Source of the DNA: Streptomonospora litoralis
GTDB taxonomy: Bacteria; Actinomycetota; Actinomycetes; Streptosporangiales; Streptosporangiaceae
Assembly (NCBI RefSeq): GCF_004323735.1
Contig: NZ_CP036455.1
Location: 739,101 to 803,100, forward strand
Direction: 5' to 3'
Length of the DNA: 64,000 nt
The first letter of the stretch is position 1. Each line of letters opens with the position of its first letter. The translations under genes were made by a program, and so were the position numbers. Under the pieces are notes generated by a model. It had not been told where the DNA came from, made no database searches, and saw only the letters and a list, made by a program, of their open reading frames with translations. This document shows positions 17,104-25,353 of the stretch, in pieces.

Positions 17104-17901
17104 GTGGAACCTCGGCACATCGAGATCGCCCAAAACCTCATGGAGGAGATCGACCAGGGGCGCTACGCGCCCGGCGACTCTCTGCCCACCGAGGACCAGT
17201 TAGTCGACACCTACCGCACTTCGCGCAACACCGTGCGGCGGGCGCTGCAGGAGCTCTCCAGCCGCGGCCGCATCAACACCAAGCAGGGCAGCGGCAGCAC
17301 CGTGCGGGAATACCGCCCTACCGTCCACCTCGCGTCTCCGGTGGGAGGCCAGTCCGACGACGAGCGCTACGCGAGCTACTTCGAGCGCGTGCGCCGCGAG
17401 CAGGGCGTCGAGCCGCGGGAGGAGCTGATGGTGGGGCGCGAGGCGGCCACCGGGGCGCTGGCCCGCCTGCTGAACCTCGATCCGTCCGAGGAGCGGGGAT
17501 TCGTCGTCATCCGCCGCTGCGACCGGTTCGTCGGCCCGCGGCTGTGGGAGCGGCAGGAGTCCTACTACCCGGACTTCATCGCCGCGGGCACCGATCTCGA
17601 CCGCCCGGTCGACATCCCCGAGGGTGCGCAGAAGGTGCTGACCGCACTCGGCTACCCGCAGACCGGCTCGTGGGATGTGGTCGGCGCCAAGATGCCCTCC
17701 CTCAGGCAGTCCTCGCGTTTCGCCCTGGGGCCGGGGGTCCCGCTGCTCGTGCACGAGCGGGTCGCCTATTCCGGCACGACGCCGATCCGTTTCACCCGCA
17801 CGCACATGCCGGCGGACCGCCACCAGTTGCTCTACGCCGAAGGCGAGGTCTCCTCGGAGCTGATCCGGATGGCCACGGACGTCAACGTCTACGACCGCTG
17901 A
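17104..17901 (+). CDS. GntR/HutC-type regulator with UTRA domain (first of three paralogues)
   Basis: DNA-binding transcription factor of 265 residues. The winged helix spans residues ~5-70 (EIDQGRYAPGDSLPTEDQLV, then SRNTVRRALQELSSRGRINT and KQGSGSTV). A UTRA ligand-binding domain follows from ~85 to 260, including CDRFVGPRLWERQESYYPDF, GTDLDRPVDIPEGAQKVL and ADRHQLLYAEGE. The GTG start at 17104 places the helix-turn-helix at the N-terminus as in the family. It begins a row of three related genes. The ligand is unknown; UTRA domains usually bind small metabolites such as sugars or amino-acid derivatives. Confidence 0.92.
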   Translation: MEPRHIEIAQNLMEEIDQGRYAPGDSLPTEDQLVDTYRTSRNTVRRALQELSSRGRINTKQGSGSTVREYRPTVHLASPVGGQSDDERYASYFERVRREQGVEPREELMVGREAATGALARLLNLDPSEERGFVVIRRCDRFVGPRLWERQESYYPDFIAAGTDLDRPVDIPEGAQKVLTALGYPQTGSWDVVGAKMPSLRQSSRFALGPGVPLLVHERVAYSGTTPIRFTRTHMPADRHQLLYAEGEVSSELIRMATDVNVYDR

Positions 17902-17986
17902 CCCGGCCGATCGGAATGGTCGCAGGCCGCCGTGGCGCACTTGATCGGCGGTAACGGAGGATCTAGTCTCCTGGGCAGCATTAGAC

Positions 17987-18073
17987 GAGTCATACCAACG
18001 ACTCCCGTGAACGGCGGGAGTCCGAGGCTTTTCGCGGACCGCTCCCGACCGCCGCAAGCGCGGGAGCGGTTTT
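17987..18073 (+). promoter_or_regulatory. Attenuator-like leader before the second GntR gene
   Basis: Two stems lie in the 191-base gap: GACTCCCG (18000-18007) with CGGGAGTC (18015-18022), and CCGCTCCCG (18039-18047) with CGGGAGCGG (18061-18069) followed by TTTT. The second is an intrinsic terminator ending 19 bases before the next start codon. GAGTC at 17987-17991 can instead pair with the first arm, and CGGGAG of the second arm with CTCCCG of the third, giving mutually exclusive folds. Confidence 0.55.
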
Positions 18074-18092
18074 CCGCAGGGGAGGCGGGACC

Positions 18093-18926
18093 GTGGCACG
18101 GGTGACCCGGCGCAACTACATCGCCGACGATCTGCTGCAGAAGATCAACCACGGCGACTACGGGCCGGGGCAGCGCCTGCCCACCGAGGACGAGCTCGTC
18201 CGCAGCTACGGGGCGTCGCGCAACACCGTCCGCGGGGCCCTCGCCGAGCTCGCCCGGCAGGGACGCATCGTCACCAAGCACGGCAGCGGCAGCTGGGTGC
18301 CCGTCCAGCCGCGCCCCACCGTGCACCTGGCGTCGACGATCGACGGCGCTCCCGACGACGAGCGCTACACCCGCTACGTGCAGCGGATGGCGCAGGAGTC
18401 CCTGGGCGATCCGCACCTGGACTTCGAGTTCGAGTGGAAGATGAGCGGGGACTTCCCGCGCGCCACGCGCCTGCTCGGCCTCGGGGAGGGAGCCTCGGAC
18501 ACGCTCGCCCGGCGCAGGTGCGACCGCTGGTTCGGCACGAAGCTGTGGGAGCGCCAGGACTCCTACTACCCGGGCGAGATCGCCCGGGGCAGCGACCTGA
18601 CCAGCCCGCGGGACATCGAGGAGGGGACGCGGGTCGTGCTGCGGGAGATGGGCTACCCGCAGACGCGTTCCTGGGACGTGGTGCGGGCCAAGATGCCGTC
18701 TCCGCAGGAGTCCACCGACTTCGACCTGGAGCCGGGCGTTCCGCTGCTGGTGCAGGAGCGGCTCGCCTACGCGCGCGACCCCGAGCGTCCCGGCGGCCCC
18801 GACCTGCCGATCCGCTACACCGAGACGCTCATGCCGGCCAACCGCCACCAACTCGTCTACGCAGAGGGCCCCACCACGCAGCAGCAGTTGCAGGACGCGA
18901 TGGAGGCCTTCGCCTACTCCGATTGA
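18093..18926 (+). CDS. GntR/HutC-type regulator with UTRA domain (second paralogue)
   Basis: A 277-residue regulator clearly related to the one before it. The winged helix covers residues ~5-70 (INHGDYGPGQRLPTEDELV, SRNTVRGALAELARQGRIVT, KHGSGSWV). The UTRA domain follows with CDRWFGTKLWERQDSYYPGE, GSDLTSPRDIEEGTRVVLRE, GYPQTRSWDVVRAKMPSPQE and ANRHQLVYAEGP. It carries a short insertion (ARDPERPGGPDLP) missing from the first paralogue. The GTG at 18093 follows GGGGAGGCGGGAC. A terminator with a possible antiterminator fold lies just upstream, so expression may be controlled separately from the first gene. Recent duplication followed by divergence is likely. Confidence 0.92.
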   Translation: MARVTRRNYIADDLLQKINHGDYGPGQRLPTEDELVRSYGASRNTVRGALAELARQGRIVTKHGSGSWVPVQPRPTVHLASTIDGAPDDERYTRYVQRMAQESLGDPHLDFEFEWKMSGDFPRATRLLGLGEGASDTLARRRCDRWFGTKLWERQDSYYPGEIARGSDLTSPRDIEEGTRVVLREMGYPQTRSWDVVRAKMPSPQESTDFDLEPGVPLLVQERLAYARDPERPGGPDLPIRYTETLMPANRHQLVYAEGPTTQQQLQDAMEAFAYSD

Positions 18927-19004
18927 CCCGGTCGTCCGGTGACAGGTGGTTCCCGCACCGGACGGCTCGCCGTCTCCGCATACCTCAGGCGAGGGAGATC
19001 CCAG

Positions 19005-19574
19005 TTGGTTGTTCAGCACGACACCCGTACCTTCTACTACCCGGCGAGCCGCGAGCGCGTCCGCGCCGGCGCCGCCCATGACGCGTTCGACCAGTTCGCC
19101 GTGGACGAGGACATGAGCCCCGCCAAGCAGTTGGAGGTGACGTCCGAGCCCTGGCACACGCCCCGGCCCGTCGTCGAACGGCTCGGCACCGACCGCACCC
19201 TGCTGCGCCGCGCAGTGCGGGCCGTCGACGGCCGGGTGGTGGCGCTGGAGGACTCCTACTACCCCGCCGACCTGGCCGCCGGCACCGACCTGGAGCGGGC
19301 CGCAGACATCCCGGAAGGCACCATCAACACGCTGGCGGCGCTGGGGCACCGCCAGATCGGCTACGAGGACGAGGTCGCCGCGCACCGCGCCACCGCCGAG
19401 GAGGGCGCCTATCTCGGCGTGCCCGAAGGCACCCCGGCCGTTCGGGCGGTGCGCAAGGTCTGGTCGGCGGAGCGCGTGCTGCGCGTCACCGTCACCGTGG
19501 CGCCGCTCGGCGGGGGGATGGTGCTGCGCTACGAGTCGGGCGAGCCGGCACCGGTGTCCGCGCAGGGCCGCTGA
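19005..19574 (+). CDS. UTRA-domain protein lacking the helix-turn-helix (third paralogue)
   Basis: A 189-residue protein made almost only of a UTRA-like ligand-binding domain. ALEDSYYPADLAAGTDLERA, ADIPEGTINTLAALGHRQIG and GTPAVRAVRKVWSAERVLRV align with the UTRA parts of both preceding regulators, but no winged helix is present: the ~80 residues that should hold it are absent. The TTG at 19005 was chosen because GAGGGAGA lies 7 bases upstream; the longer frame from 18939 adds a basic stretch without a helix-turn-helix. It may form heterodimers with its neighbours or act as a ligand sink; a decayed regulator is the alternative, though the frame is intact. Confidence 0.8.
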   Translation: MVVQHDTRTFYYPASRERVRAGAAHDAFDQFAVDEDMSPAKQLEVTSEPWHTPRPVVERLGTDRTLLRRAVRAVDGRVVALEDSYYPADLAAGTDLERAADIPEGTINTLAALGHRQIGYEDEVAAHRATAEEGAYLGVPEGTPAVRAVRKVWSAERVLRVTVTVAPLGGGMVLRYESGEPAPVSAQGR

Positions 19575-19595
19575 GGCGGCGCCCGGGAATGTTCC

Positions 19596-19618
19596 GCCGC
19601 CCGGCGCCGCCGGGCGGC
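19596..19618. terminator. Convergent terminator hairpin
   Basis: A 10-bp perfect stem (GCCGCCCGGC, loop GCC) sits between the UTRA gene and the VWA gene, which converge here. Probably bidirectional. Confidence 0.7.
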
Positions 19619-19622
19619 CGCC

Positions 19623-21578
19623 TCACCCCGCCCGGCGGCGCCGGGAGAGGAAGTCGCGGACGACGTATCCGCCGAGGCGGTCGGCGTCGGGGCGGACGAC
19701 GCGGCCGCCGTTGCGCCGCGCGACCTCGTCGACGAAGCGCTCCAGGCGCGGATCGTCGGCCAGCAGGAACACGTTCAGTCCGGCGCCGCGTCGGGTCATC
19801 CGGTCGACCTCGGCCAGCGTGGCGGCCGTGGTCTCGTCCGACGGCGGCCACGCGAAGGCCGCCGATCCGTCCCGCTCCAGGTGCGAGGTGGGTTCGCCGT
19901 CGGTCACCACCAGCACGATCGGCTCGAAGTCGGAGTGGCGGTCCAGGTGGCGGCCGGCGAGCAGCAGCGCGTGCTGCAGATTGGTGCCCTGGACGGGTTC
20001 CCAGGACAGCTCGGCGAGCCCGTCGGGGGGCAGTTCCCGCGCGTAGTCGCTGAACCCGATGATCTGCACCGCGTCCTGCGGGAACCGGGTCGTCACCAGC
20101 GAGTGCAGGGCCATGGCGGTCTGCTTGGCGGTGCCCCACAGGTCGCGCAGCGCCATCGAATACGACAGGTCCACCAGCAGGCACACCGCCGCGGCGTCGC
20201 GGCGCTCGGCCTCCGCGACCTCGAAGTCCTCCGGCCGCATCCGGACACGGCCTCCGGAGTCCGCGCCGCCCCGACCGATCGCGTTGCGCAGCGTGCGCAC
20301 CACGTCCAGCGCCTCCTCGTCGCCGAACTCCCAGGCGCGGGTCGCGCCGGTGGGCTCGGCGGAATGCCCGGCGGCGTCGGCGGAGTGCCCGCCGGGGCGG
20401 CTGTTCACGGTGTCGGCGAACACCTCGCGCAGCGCGGTCTCGCCGAGTCGGCGCACCGCCTTGGGCGTCAGCCGCAGCCGGTTGCGCGAACCCTCCAGGT
20501 AGCCCTGGTCACGCAGTTCGCGCTCCACCGCACGCAGCCGGTCGAGGTCGTCGACCGCCCGGCGGCCCAGCGCGCGGCGCACGGCCTCCTCGTCGATGTC
20601 GTCCAGCCCGGCCCCGGCATAGCCCTGGTTGAGCGCGGTGTCGAGTTCGGCGAGGTCGGCCAGCTCCTGCACCGCCGTGGTGGCGTCGCCCATGCCCAGG
20701 CCCTGCTCGCCCGCCATCCGCTCGCCGCCGCTCCAGTCGAGGTCGGGCCGGCGGCCGCGCAGCGCCCCGGAGAGCCGCTCCAGGGCTTCGCTCATGCCCG
20801 ACTGCTCGTTCGCGTCGTCCATCAGCCCTTGCAGCTCGGCGCGTTGTTCAGGGGTAAGGGAGTCCATCATGCGCTGGGCGGCCGCGGCGCGCCGCGCCAG
20901 CGAGTCGACCAGCTCCTCCAGGTTCCGCGGCTTGGGCTCCTCGGGGAACATGTCGCCGTAGGCGTCCATGAAGCGGTCGAAGTCGGCCTGGGTGTGCTCC
21001 CCGCGGTCGTCTGCCTCCAGCATCGCGTTGAGCGCGTCGACCATCTCGCGCACCCGCTGCATGTCTTCGGTGCCGCTGTTGGCCAGCGCCTCCTTCATGC
21101 CCTGGAAGTGGGTGTCGAGCACTTCGCGGCGCAGCAGGTCGCGCAGCTCCTCGAAGCTCTGCGCGGCGGCCTGCGAGCGCCACTGGTAGTCGGCGAGCCT
21201 GCGCACGGCCGCGGAGGTGTCCTCGGGCAGGGAGTCCAGCTCGGCCTCGCGCATCCGCGCGTCGTCGGAGGGGTCGGGGAACAGCTCGCCGCGCTCTTGG
21301 CCCAGCGCCCGGTCCAGCAGCGCGCGCGCCTCCTCCAGCGTGCCGTCCAGGCGGCCGCGGGAACGCACCTGATCGCGGCGCCGGCGCACGTCGCGCAACA
21401 GGTCGTCCAGCCCGCGGACGTTCTGGGTACCGCGGCGCAGCAGGTCGCGCAGCGCCCGCAGCGGGTCGGCCCCGGCCATGATGTCGCGGCCCATCTCGTC
21501 GACGGCGCCGCGCACGTCGTAGGGCGGGGCGAGCGGGTCGGGTCCGTCGTCGTACTCGCCGTAGCGGAAGCGGTTCAC
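19623..21578 (-). CDS. VWA-domain protein partnered with AAA ATPase
   Basis: A 651-residue cytosolic protein with a long helical front (residues ~1-390, many Arg/Glu-rich helices) and a C-terminal von Willebrand A domain. The metal-ion-dependent adhesion site is seen as VCLLVDLSYSMALRD (DxSxS with Ser replaced at one position by Tyr-Ser), GTNLQHALLLAG and VTDGEPTSHL. Together with the ATPase 33 bases upstream it resembles MoxR/VWA and chelatase I/D systems, in which the ATPase remodels a target recruited by the VWA partner. Substrate is unknown. The ATG at 21578 opens the frame cleanly. Confidence 0.88.
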   Translation of the reverse strand: MNRFRYGEYDDGPDPLAPPYDVRGAVDEMGRDIMAGADPLRALRDLLRRGTQNVRGLDDLLRDVRRRRDQVRSRGRLDGTLEEARALLDRALGQERGELFPDPSDDARMREAELDSLPEDTSAAVRRLADYQWRSQAAAQSFEELRDLLRREVLDTHFQGMKEALANSGTEDMQRVREMVDALNAMLEADDRGEHTQADFDRFMDAYGDMFPEEPKPRNLEELVDSLARRAAAAQRMMDSLTPEQRAELQGLMDDANEQSGMSEALERLSGALRGRRPDLDWSGGERMAGEQGLGMGDATTAVQELADLAELDTALNQGYAGAGLDDIDEEAVRRALGRRAVDDLDRLRAVERELRDQGYLEGSRNRLRLTPKAVRRLGETALREVFADTVNSRPGGHSADAAGHSAEPTGATRAWEFGDEEALDVVRTLRNAIGRGGADSGGRVRMRPEDFEVAEAERRDAAAVCLLVDLSYSMALRDLWGTAKQTAMALHSLVTTRFPQDAVQIIGFSDYARELPPDGLAELSWEPVQGTNLQHALLLAGRHLDRHSDFEPIVLVVTDGEPTSHLERDGSAAFAWPPSDETTAATLAEVDRMTRRGAGLNVFLLADDPRLERFVDEVARRNGGRVVRPDADRLGGYVVRDFLSRRRRAG

Positions 21579-21611
21579 GGATGTCTCCCCTCCGGCGGCT
21601 CTGCGCCCCGT

Positions 21612-23039
21612 TCAGGTCCGGTAGACGGTGCGGTCGCGCACGCTGTCCTTGGACAGCCGCCGGTTCAAGTACAGCCCCTCCAGCGCGAACTCCACCGCGG
21701 CGGCGGCGAACCCCGGCGTCTCGCCGGTGTCCTCCTCCGGGGAGAGGCGGGTGATCAGGTCGGCCAGTCCGGGCAGCGGGCCGACGCCGCGCAGCAGCTC
21801 GGCGCCGCTGACCAGTTCGCCGGACTCCACGGTGCCGCCCTCGGCGAAGATTTCGGTGAGCGCGGTAAGGTCGGCGCCGCCCAGGGTCCGGCGGAAGGTC
21901 TCGGCGGTGGCGCGGCGCAGCAAGTGCGCCAGCACCTCGGTCTCACGGCCCTCCTCGCCGACCTCGAACTCCACCTTGCCCTGCAGCGTCTCGACGATCG
22001 AGGGGAGGTCGCAGACGCGCGCCACCGGGTCGTCCTCGCCGGTGAGCGCGCCGCGGCGCTGGGCCGAGGCCGCCACGGTCTCCACGCCCGCGACCGCGAA
22101 GCGCGCCGAGACGCCGGAGCGGTCGTCCACCGAGGAGGAGTCGCGCACCAGCCGGGTGAACCGCGAGACGATCTCGACCAGGTGCCGCGGCACCGTCACG
22201 CCGGGCACCGGGTCGGCCTCCTGGCGGACCAGGGCGGCCTCCTCCTCCAGACCGACCGGGTAGTGGGTGCGCACCTCGGCGCCGAAGCGGTCCTTCAGCG
22301 GGGTGATGATGCGCCCGCGGTTGGTGTAGTCCTCGGGGTTGGCGCTGGCGACCAGCAGCACGTCCAGCGGCAGGCGCAGGGCGTAGCCGCGGATCTGGAT
22401 GTCGCGCTCCTCCAGCACGTTCAGCAGCGCCACCTGGATGCGCGCGGCCAGGTCGGGAAGCTCGTTCAGGCAGAACACCCCCCGGTTGGTGCGCGGTACG
22501 AGCCCGTAGTGCACCGTCTCGGGGTCGCCGAGGCTGCGGCCCTCCGCCAGCTTGATCGGGTCGACGTCGCCGATCAGGTCGCCCACGGCGGTATCCGGGG
22601 TGGCCAGCTTCTCGCCGTAGCGGTCCTCGCGGTGCCACCAGTCGACGGGCAGTTCGTCGCCGGTCTCGGCGGCCAGCGCCCGGCAACGGGCGCACACGGG
22701 CTCGTAGGGGTGGTCGTTGACGGGGCAGTCCCGGACGACGGGGGTCCACTCGTCCAGCAACGCGGCGATGGTGCGGATCAGCCGGGTCTTGCCCTGTCCG
22801 CGCTCGCCCAGCAGCACAAGGTCGTGGCCGGCCAGCAGGGCACGCTCGACCCGGGGCAGCACGGTTTCGTCGAAGCCGACGATGCCGGGGAACCGGTCCT
22901 CGCCGGCGCGCATGCGCCGAAGCAGGTTCTCGCGCACCTCGTGCTTGACGGGGCGGTGGATGTGCCCGGAGGCGCGCAGGGCGCCGAGGGTGGCGGGCAG
23001 ATCGTCGGGAGCGGTGTGGCGAGTGATCGCTGCAGACAC
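21612..23039 (-). CDS. AAA+ ATPase of MoxR / magnesium-chelatase I type
   Basis: A 475-residue ATPase expected to act as a chaperone-like motor with the VWA protein encoded just downstream. Walker A is at ~residue 63 (VLLGERGQGKTRLIRT), Walker B in GVFCLNELPDLAARIQVALL, and sensor 1 in VLLVASANPEDYTNRGRI, followed by LKDRFGAEVRTHYPVGLEEE. A Cys pair (CARCRALA, plus an upstream DCPVND) between Walker A and B could bind zinc. The GTG at 23039 was chosen (VSAAITRHTAPDD); the frame runs open to 23663 but enters the divergent FIST gene. The same gene pair occurs widely in actinobacteria; its target is not established. Confidence 0.9.
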   Translation of the reverse strand: MSAAITRHTAPDDLPATLGALRASGHIHRPVKHEVRENLLRRMRAGEDRFPGIVGFDETVLPRVERALLAGHDLVLLGERGQGKTRLIRTIAALLDEWTPVVRDCPVNDHPYEPVCARCRALAAETGDELPVDWWHREDRYGEKLATPDTAVGDLIGDVDPIKLAEGRSLGDPETVHYGLVPRTNRGVFCLNELPDLAARIQVALLNVLEERDIQIRGYALRLPLDVLLVASANPEDYTNRGRIITPLKDRFGAEVRTHYPVGLEEEAALVRQEADPVPGVTVPRHLVEIVSRFTRLVRDSSSVDDRSGVSARFAVAGVETVAASAQRRGALTGEDDPVARVCDLPSIVETLQGKVEFEVGEEGRETEVLAHLLRRATAETFRRTLGGADLTALTEIFAEGGTVESGELVSGAELLRGVGPLPGLADLITRLSPEEDTGETPGFAAAAVEFALEGLYLNRRLSKDSVRDRTVYRT

Positions 23040-23110
23040 AGCGTCGAGTCTATGCACCGGTGCCGATTCCGCCAGTGGCGCGTCCCACACCCCGCAGCCG
23101 ACTCCGACCG

Positions 23111-23136
23111 CGCGGTCCCACACCTCGCGGACCGCG
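23111..23136. promoter_or_regulatory. Inverted repeat in ATPase/FIST divergent gap
   Basis: CGCGGTCC (23111-23118) and GGACCGCG (23129-23136) form a perfect 8-bp dyad with a 10-base spacer in the 190-base gap between divergent genes. It may be an operator for either direction; no regulator is identified. Confidence 0.4.
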
Positions 23137-23229
23137 GAAATACCCTGGATCCTGCGCGGGTTTGATCGCGTGGGACTGGGAGTATGGTCCGGTTGATGGA
23201 GTCGGGTCCGATGAGCGAGGTGGCGGCTG

Positions 23230-24390
23230 ATGGCCAGGTTCGGTGACGCGCTGGCGACAGGCGCCGACCTTGTGAGCGCCGCCGAGCGGGCACTGCGCGA
23301 CGCCACGCGGGGTCTCGACGAGGCGGCCGACTTCGTGTGCTTCTTCATCTGCGGCGCCGACCCCGACGAGGTCACTCTGGCGGGTGAGCGCATCATGGCG
23401 CTGTCGGGCAGCGCGGTCACGGTCGGCTGCAGCTCGACGGGTGTGGTCGGAGCGGGCCGCGGCGTCGAGGAGCAGGGCGCGGTCAGCGTATGGGCGGCGC
23501 GGCTGCCCGACGTCACCCTGACGCCGTTCCGGCTCGACGTCATCCCCGAAGGCGACCACCTGGCCGTGGTGGGCATGCACGAACCCGACGAATCCGATCG
23601 GGCGGCGCTGCTGCTGGTCAACCCGTACGAGTTTCCGGCCCAGTCGTTCGTGGAGCGGTCCACCGACGCACTGGGCGGGCTGCCGATCGTGGGCGGACTG
23701 GCCGACGGGATGCGCGGTCAGGACTCCGTGCGGCTGTTCTGCGACGGCGAGGTCGCCGACGCGGGCGCGGTCGGGCTGCTGCTGGGCGGTGCCGGCATCG
23801 TGGGCACCATGGTCAGCCAGGGTTGCCGGCCCATCGGGCGCCCGATGGCCGTCACCAAGTCCGAGGGCAACCTCATCCTGGAACTGGCCGGCGGATCGGC
23901 TTATGAGCGGCTGGAGTCCCTGGTCAATTCGCTGCCGCCGGAGGAGCAGGAGTTGGCCGCCAACGGCCTGCACATCGGCATCGCGATGGACGAGTACGCC
24001 GACAGCCACGAACACGGCGACTTCCTGGTGCGTTCGGTCGTCGGCGCCGACCCCGAGGCGGGGGCGCTGACCATCGGCGAGATGGTGGAGGTCGGCCAGA
24101 CGGTGCGCTTCCAGGTCCGCGACCACGACAGCGCGGCCGCCGACCTGGTCGAGCGGTTGCGGTCCTTCGGTGAGGAGACCGGCGGCCGCACCGCCGCGGC
24201 GCTACTGTTCTCCTGCAACGGGCGCGGCGCGTCGATGTTCCCCACCGCCGACCACGACGTGCGGCTGGTGCAGCAGAACCTCGGTATCGAGAGCGTGGGC
24301 GGTTTCTTCGCCGCCGGCGAGATCGGCCCGGTGGCCGGGCGCAACCACCTGCACGCGCTGACCGCGTGCATGCTGGCCTTCGAGGTATGA
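23230..24390 (+). CDS. FIST-domain protein
   Basis: A 386-residue protein with FIST N-terminal and C-terminal domains, a sensory fold thought to bind small ligands such as amino acids. The N-terminal part contains ADFVCFFICGADPDE, TVGCSSTGVVGAGRGVEEQG and GGLPIVGGLADGMRGQDSVR. The C-terminal part contains HIGIAMDEYADSHEHGDFLV and LLFSCNGRGASMF, with ESVGGFFAAGEIGPVAGRNH near the end, all hallmark FIST patterns. No attached kinase or cyclase domain is present, so it is a stand-alone FIST protein. The ATG at 23230 follows GAGGTGGCGG. It diverges from the AAA/VWA pair; a functional link is possible but only positional. Confidence 0.92.
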   Translation: MARFGDALATGADLVSAAERALRDATRGLDEAADFVCFFICGADPDEVTLAGERIMALSGSAVTVGCSSTGVVGAGRGVEEQGAVSVWAARLPDVTLTPFRLDVIPEGDHLAVVGMHEPDESDRAALLLVNPYEFPAQSFVERSTDALGGLPIVGGLADGMRGQDSVRLFCDGEVADAGAVGLLLGGAGIVGTMVSQGCRPIGRPMAVTKSEGNLILELAGGSAYERLESLVNSLPPEEQELAANGLHIGIAMDEYADSHEHGDFLVRSVVGADPEAGALTIGEMVEVGQTVRFQVRDHDSAAADLVERLRSFGEETGGRTAAALLFSCNGRGASMFPTADHDVRLVQQNLGIESVGGFFAAGEIGPVAGRNHLHALTACMLAFEV

Positions 24391-24427
24391 CCCGCGTTTA
24401 GGCCGAGGTGGATCCGGGGGCGCCTCG

Positions 24428-24701
24428 GGTCTGCTGTGCGGCCTTGTTGGTCTGCCGGGGTGCGGGTGGTCTTCACTGGAAAGCGGCGCCGAGGGCACCG
24501 CGGGGTGACGCCCGCGCCCAACGGGCCGGGTGCTCGCCGGTGGCGCGTGCGGCGGGGCGGCGGCTGCGGTCTGCTGTGCGGCCTTGTTGGTCTGCCGGGT
24601 GCGGGTGGCCTTCACTGGAAAGCGGCGCCGAGGGCACCGCGGGGTGACGCCCGCGCCCAACGGGCCGGGTGCTCGCCGGTGGCGCGTGCGGCGGGGGCGG
24701 C
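24428..24701. repeat. Tandem duplication of a 140-base unit
   Basis: The unit starting at 24428 restarts at 24568. Over the first ~128 bases the two copies differ by one single-base deletion and one T-to-C change, indicating a recent duplication or homogenisation. Each unit ends in GTGCTCGCCGGTGGCG, a core found again at 41055 and inverted three times in 25235-25465. Confidence 0.9.
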
Positions 24702-24801
24702 GTTCGGGGGCCGCGGGCCGGTCGGCGCATCTAATGCGCGGTTTCCACCGGATTCCGGCCGCTGTCTGGACGGAACCCTGCGTTGGTCGACAGCGGTGCC
24801 A

Positions 24802-24859
24802 TCGAGTCTGTCTGCAGGGACGGATTCGGCGCCGAATCTCACCCTGGAGACAGACTCGA
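24802..24859. repeat. 58-base near-perfect palindrome
   Basis: Arms TCGAGTCTGTCT and its exact complement enclose CAGGG/CCCTG and a central 16-bp perfect palindrome, GATTCGGCGCCGAATC; only one 1x1 and one 3x3 mismatch interrupt it. It ends 7 bases before palindromic repeat copy 2 and is absent from the other two copies. Confidence 0.85.
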
Positions 24860-24860
24860 C

Positions 24861-24938
24861 GCGTCTATCGTGAACTTATGGCCACAGGAAAGCGCATTCC
24901 GCGGCCATAAGTTCACGATCATCGCCGGTATGGCCGGC
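24861..24938. repeat. Palindromic mosaic repeat, copy 2
   Basis: Divergent copy of the 91-base block. The stem is ATCGTGAACTTATGGCC (24867-24883) with its exact complement at 24903-24919, 17 bp. Relative to copy 1, one arm base changes C to T and the facing base changes G to A, so pairing is preserved. Confidence 0.85.
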
Positions 24939-25001
24939 TGAGTGTCGCCGTGTTCCGGCCGGGCCCGCACCGGCCGGAGGCCGCGCGGCGGGGTGGATTG
25001 A

Positions 25002-25195
25002 CGGTGCGGGGGCGGCACCTCGGGGCGGCGCCGAGGCCGATGCCGCCGCACCTACGTGCGACTCGTTGCCCCGACCCGGGTGCATGACCGCCGCCGGGAG
25101 CCCCGCATCAGACCCGCGCCGACAACCGAGCGGCGGCCCCCGGGTCTCGACCATCCGCGGCCAGGGGCCGGTGACCGCCGCCCCGACCACCGCAG
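25002..25195. repeat. Block D repeat, copy 2
   Basis: Counterpart of 8146-8335, with scattered substitutions and identical runs of up to 30 bases. It starts ~80 bases after the palindromic repeat here, against ~350 bases in region R1. Confidence 0.8.
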
Positions 25196-25293
25196 GAACG
25201 GCCCCGCCGGCGTCGCCGCCGCCCCCGCGGACCACCGCCACCGGCGAGCACCCGACCCGGTGACCGCAGGCCCGACCATCCGCCGCCCTCGCC

Positions 25294-25353
25294 GCCGCTT
25301 TCCAGTTAAGACCACCCGCCACCCGGCAGACCAACAAGGCCGCGCAGCAGAGC
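25294..25353. repeat. Inverted copy of the start of the 140-base unit
   Basis: About 60 bases that match the reverse complement of 24428-24487 with a few changes, including the segment GACCAACAAGGCCGC. With the tandem pair it forms large inverted repeats flanking the palindromic element. Confidence 0.8.

Noticed and set aside
24428-25353. A complete insertion sequence or transposon
   Set aside because: Inverted repeats exist, but no transposase-like frame is present between or beside them.
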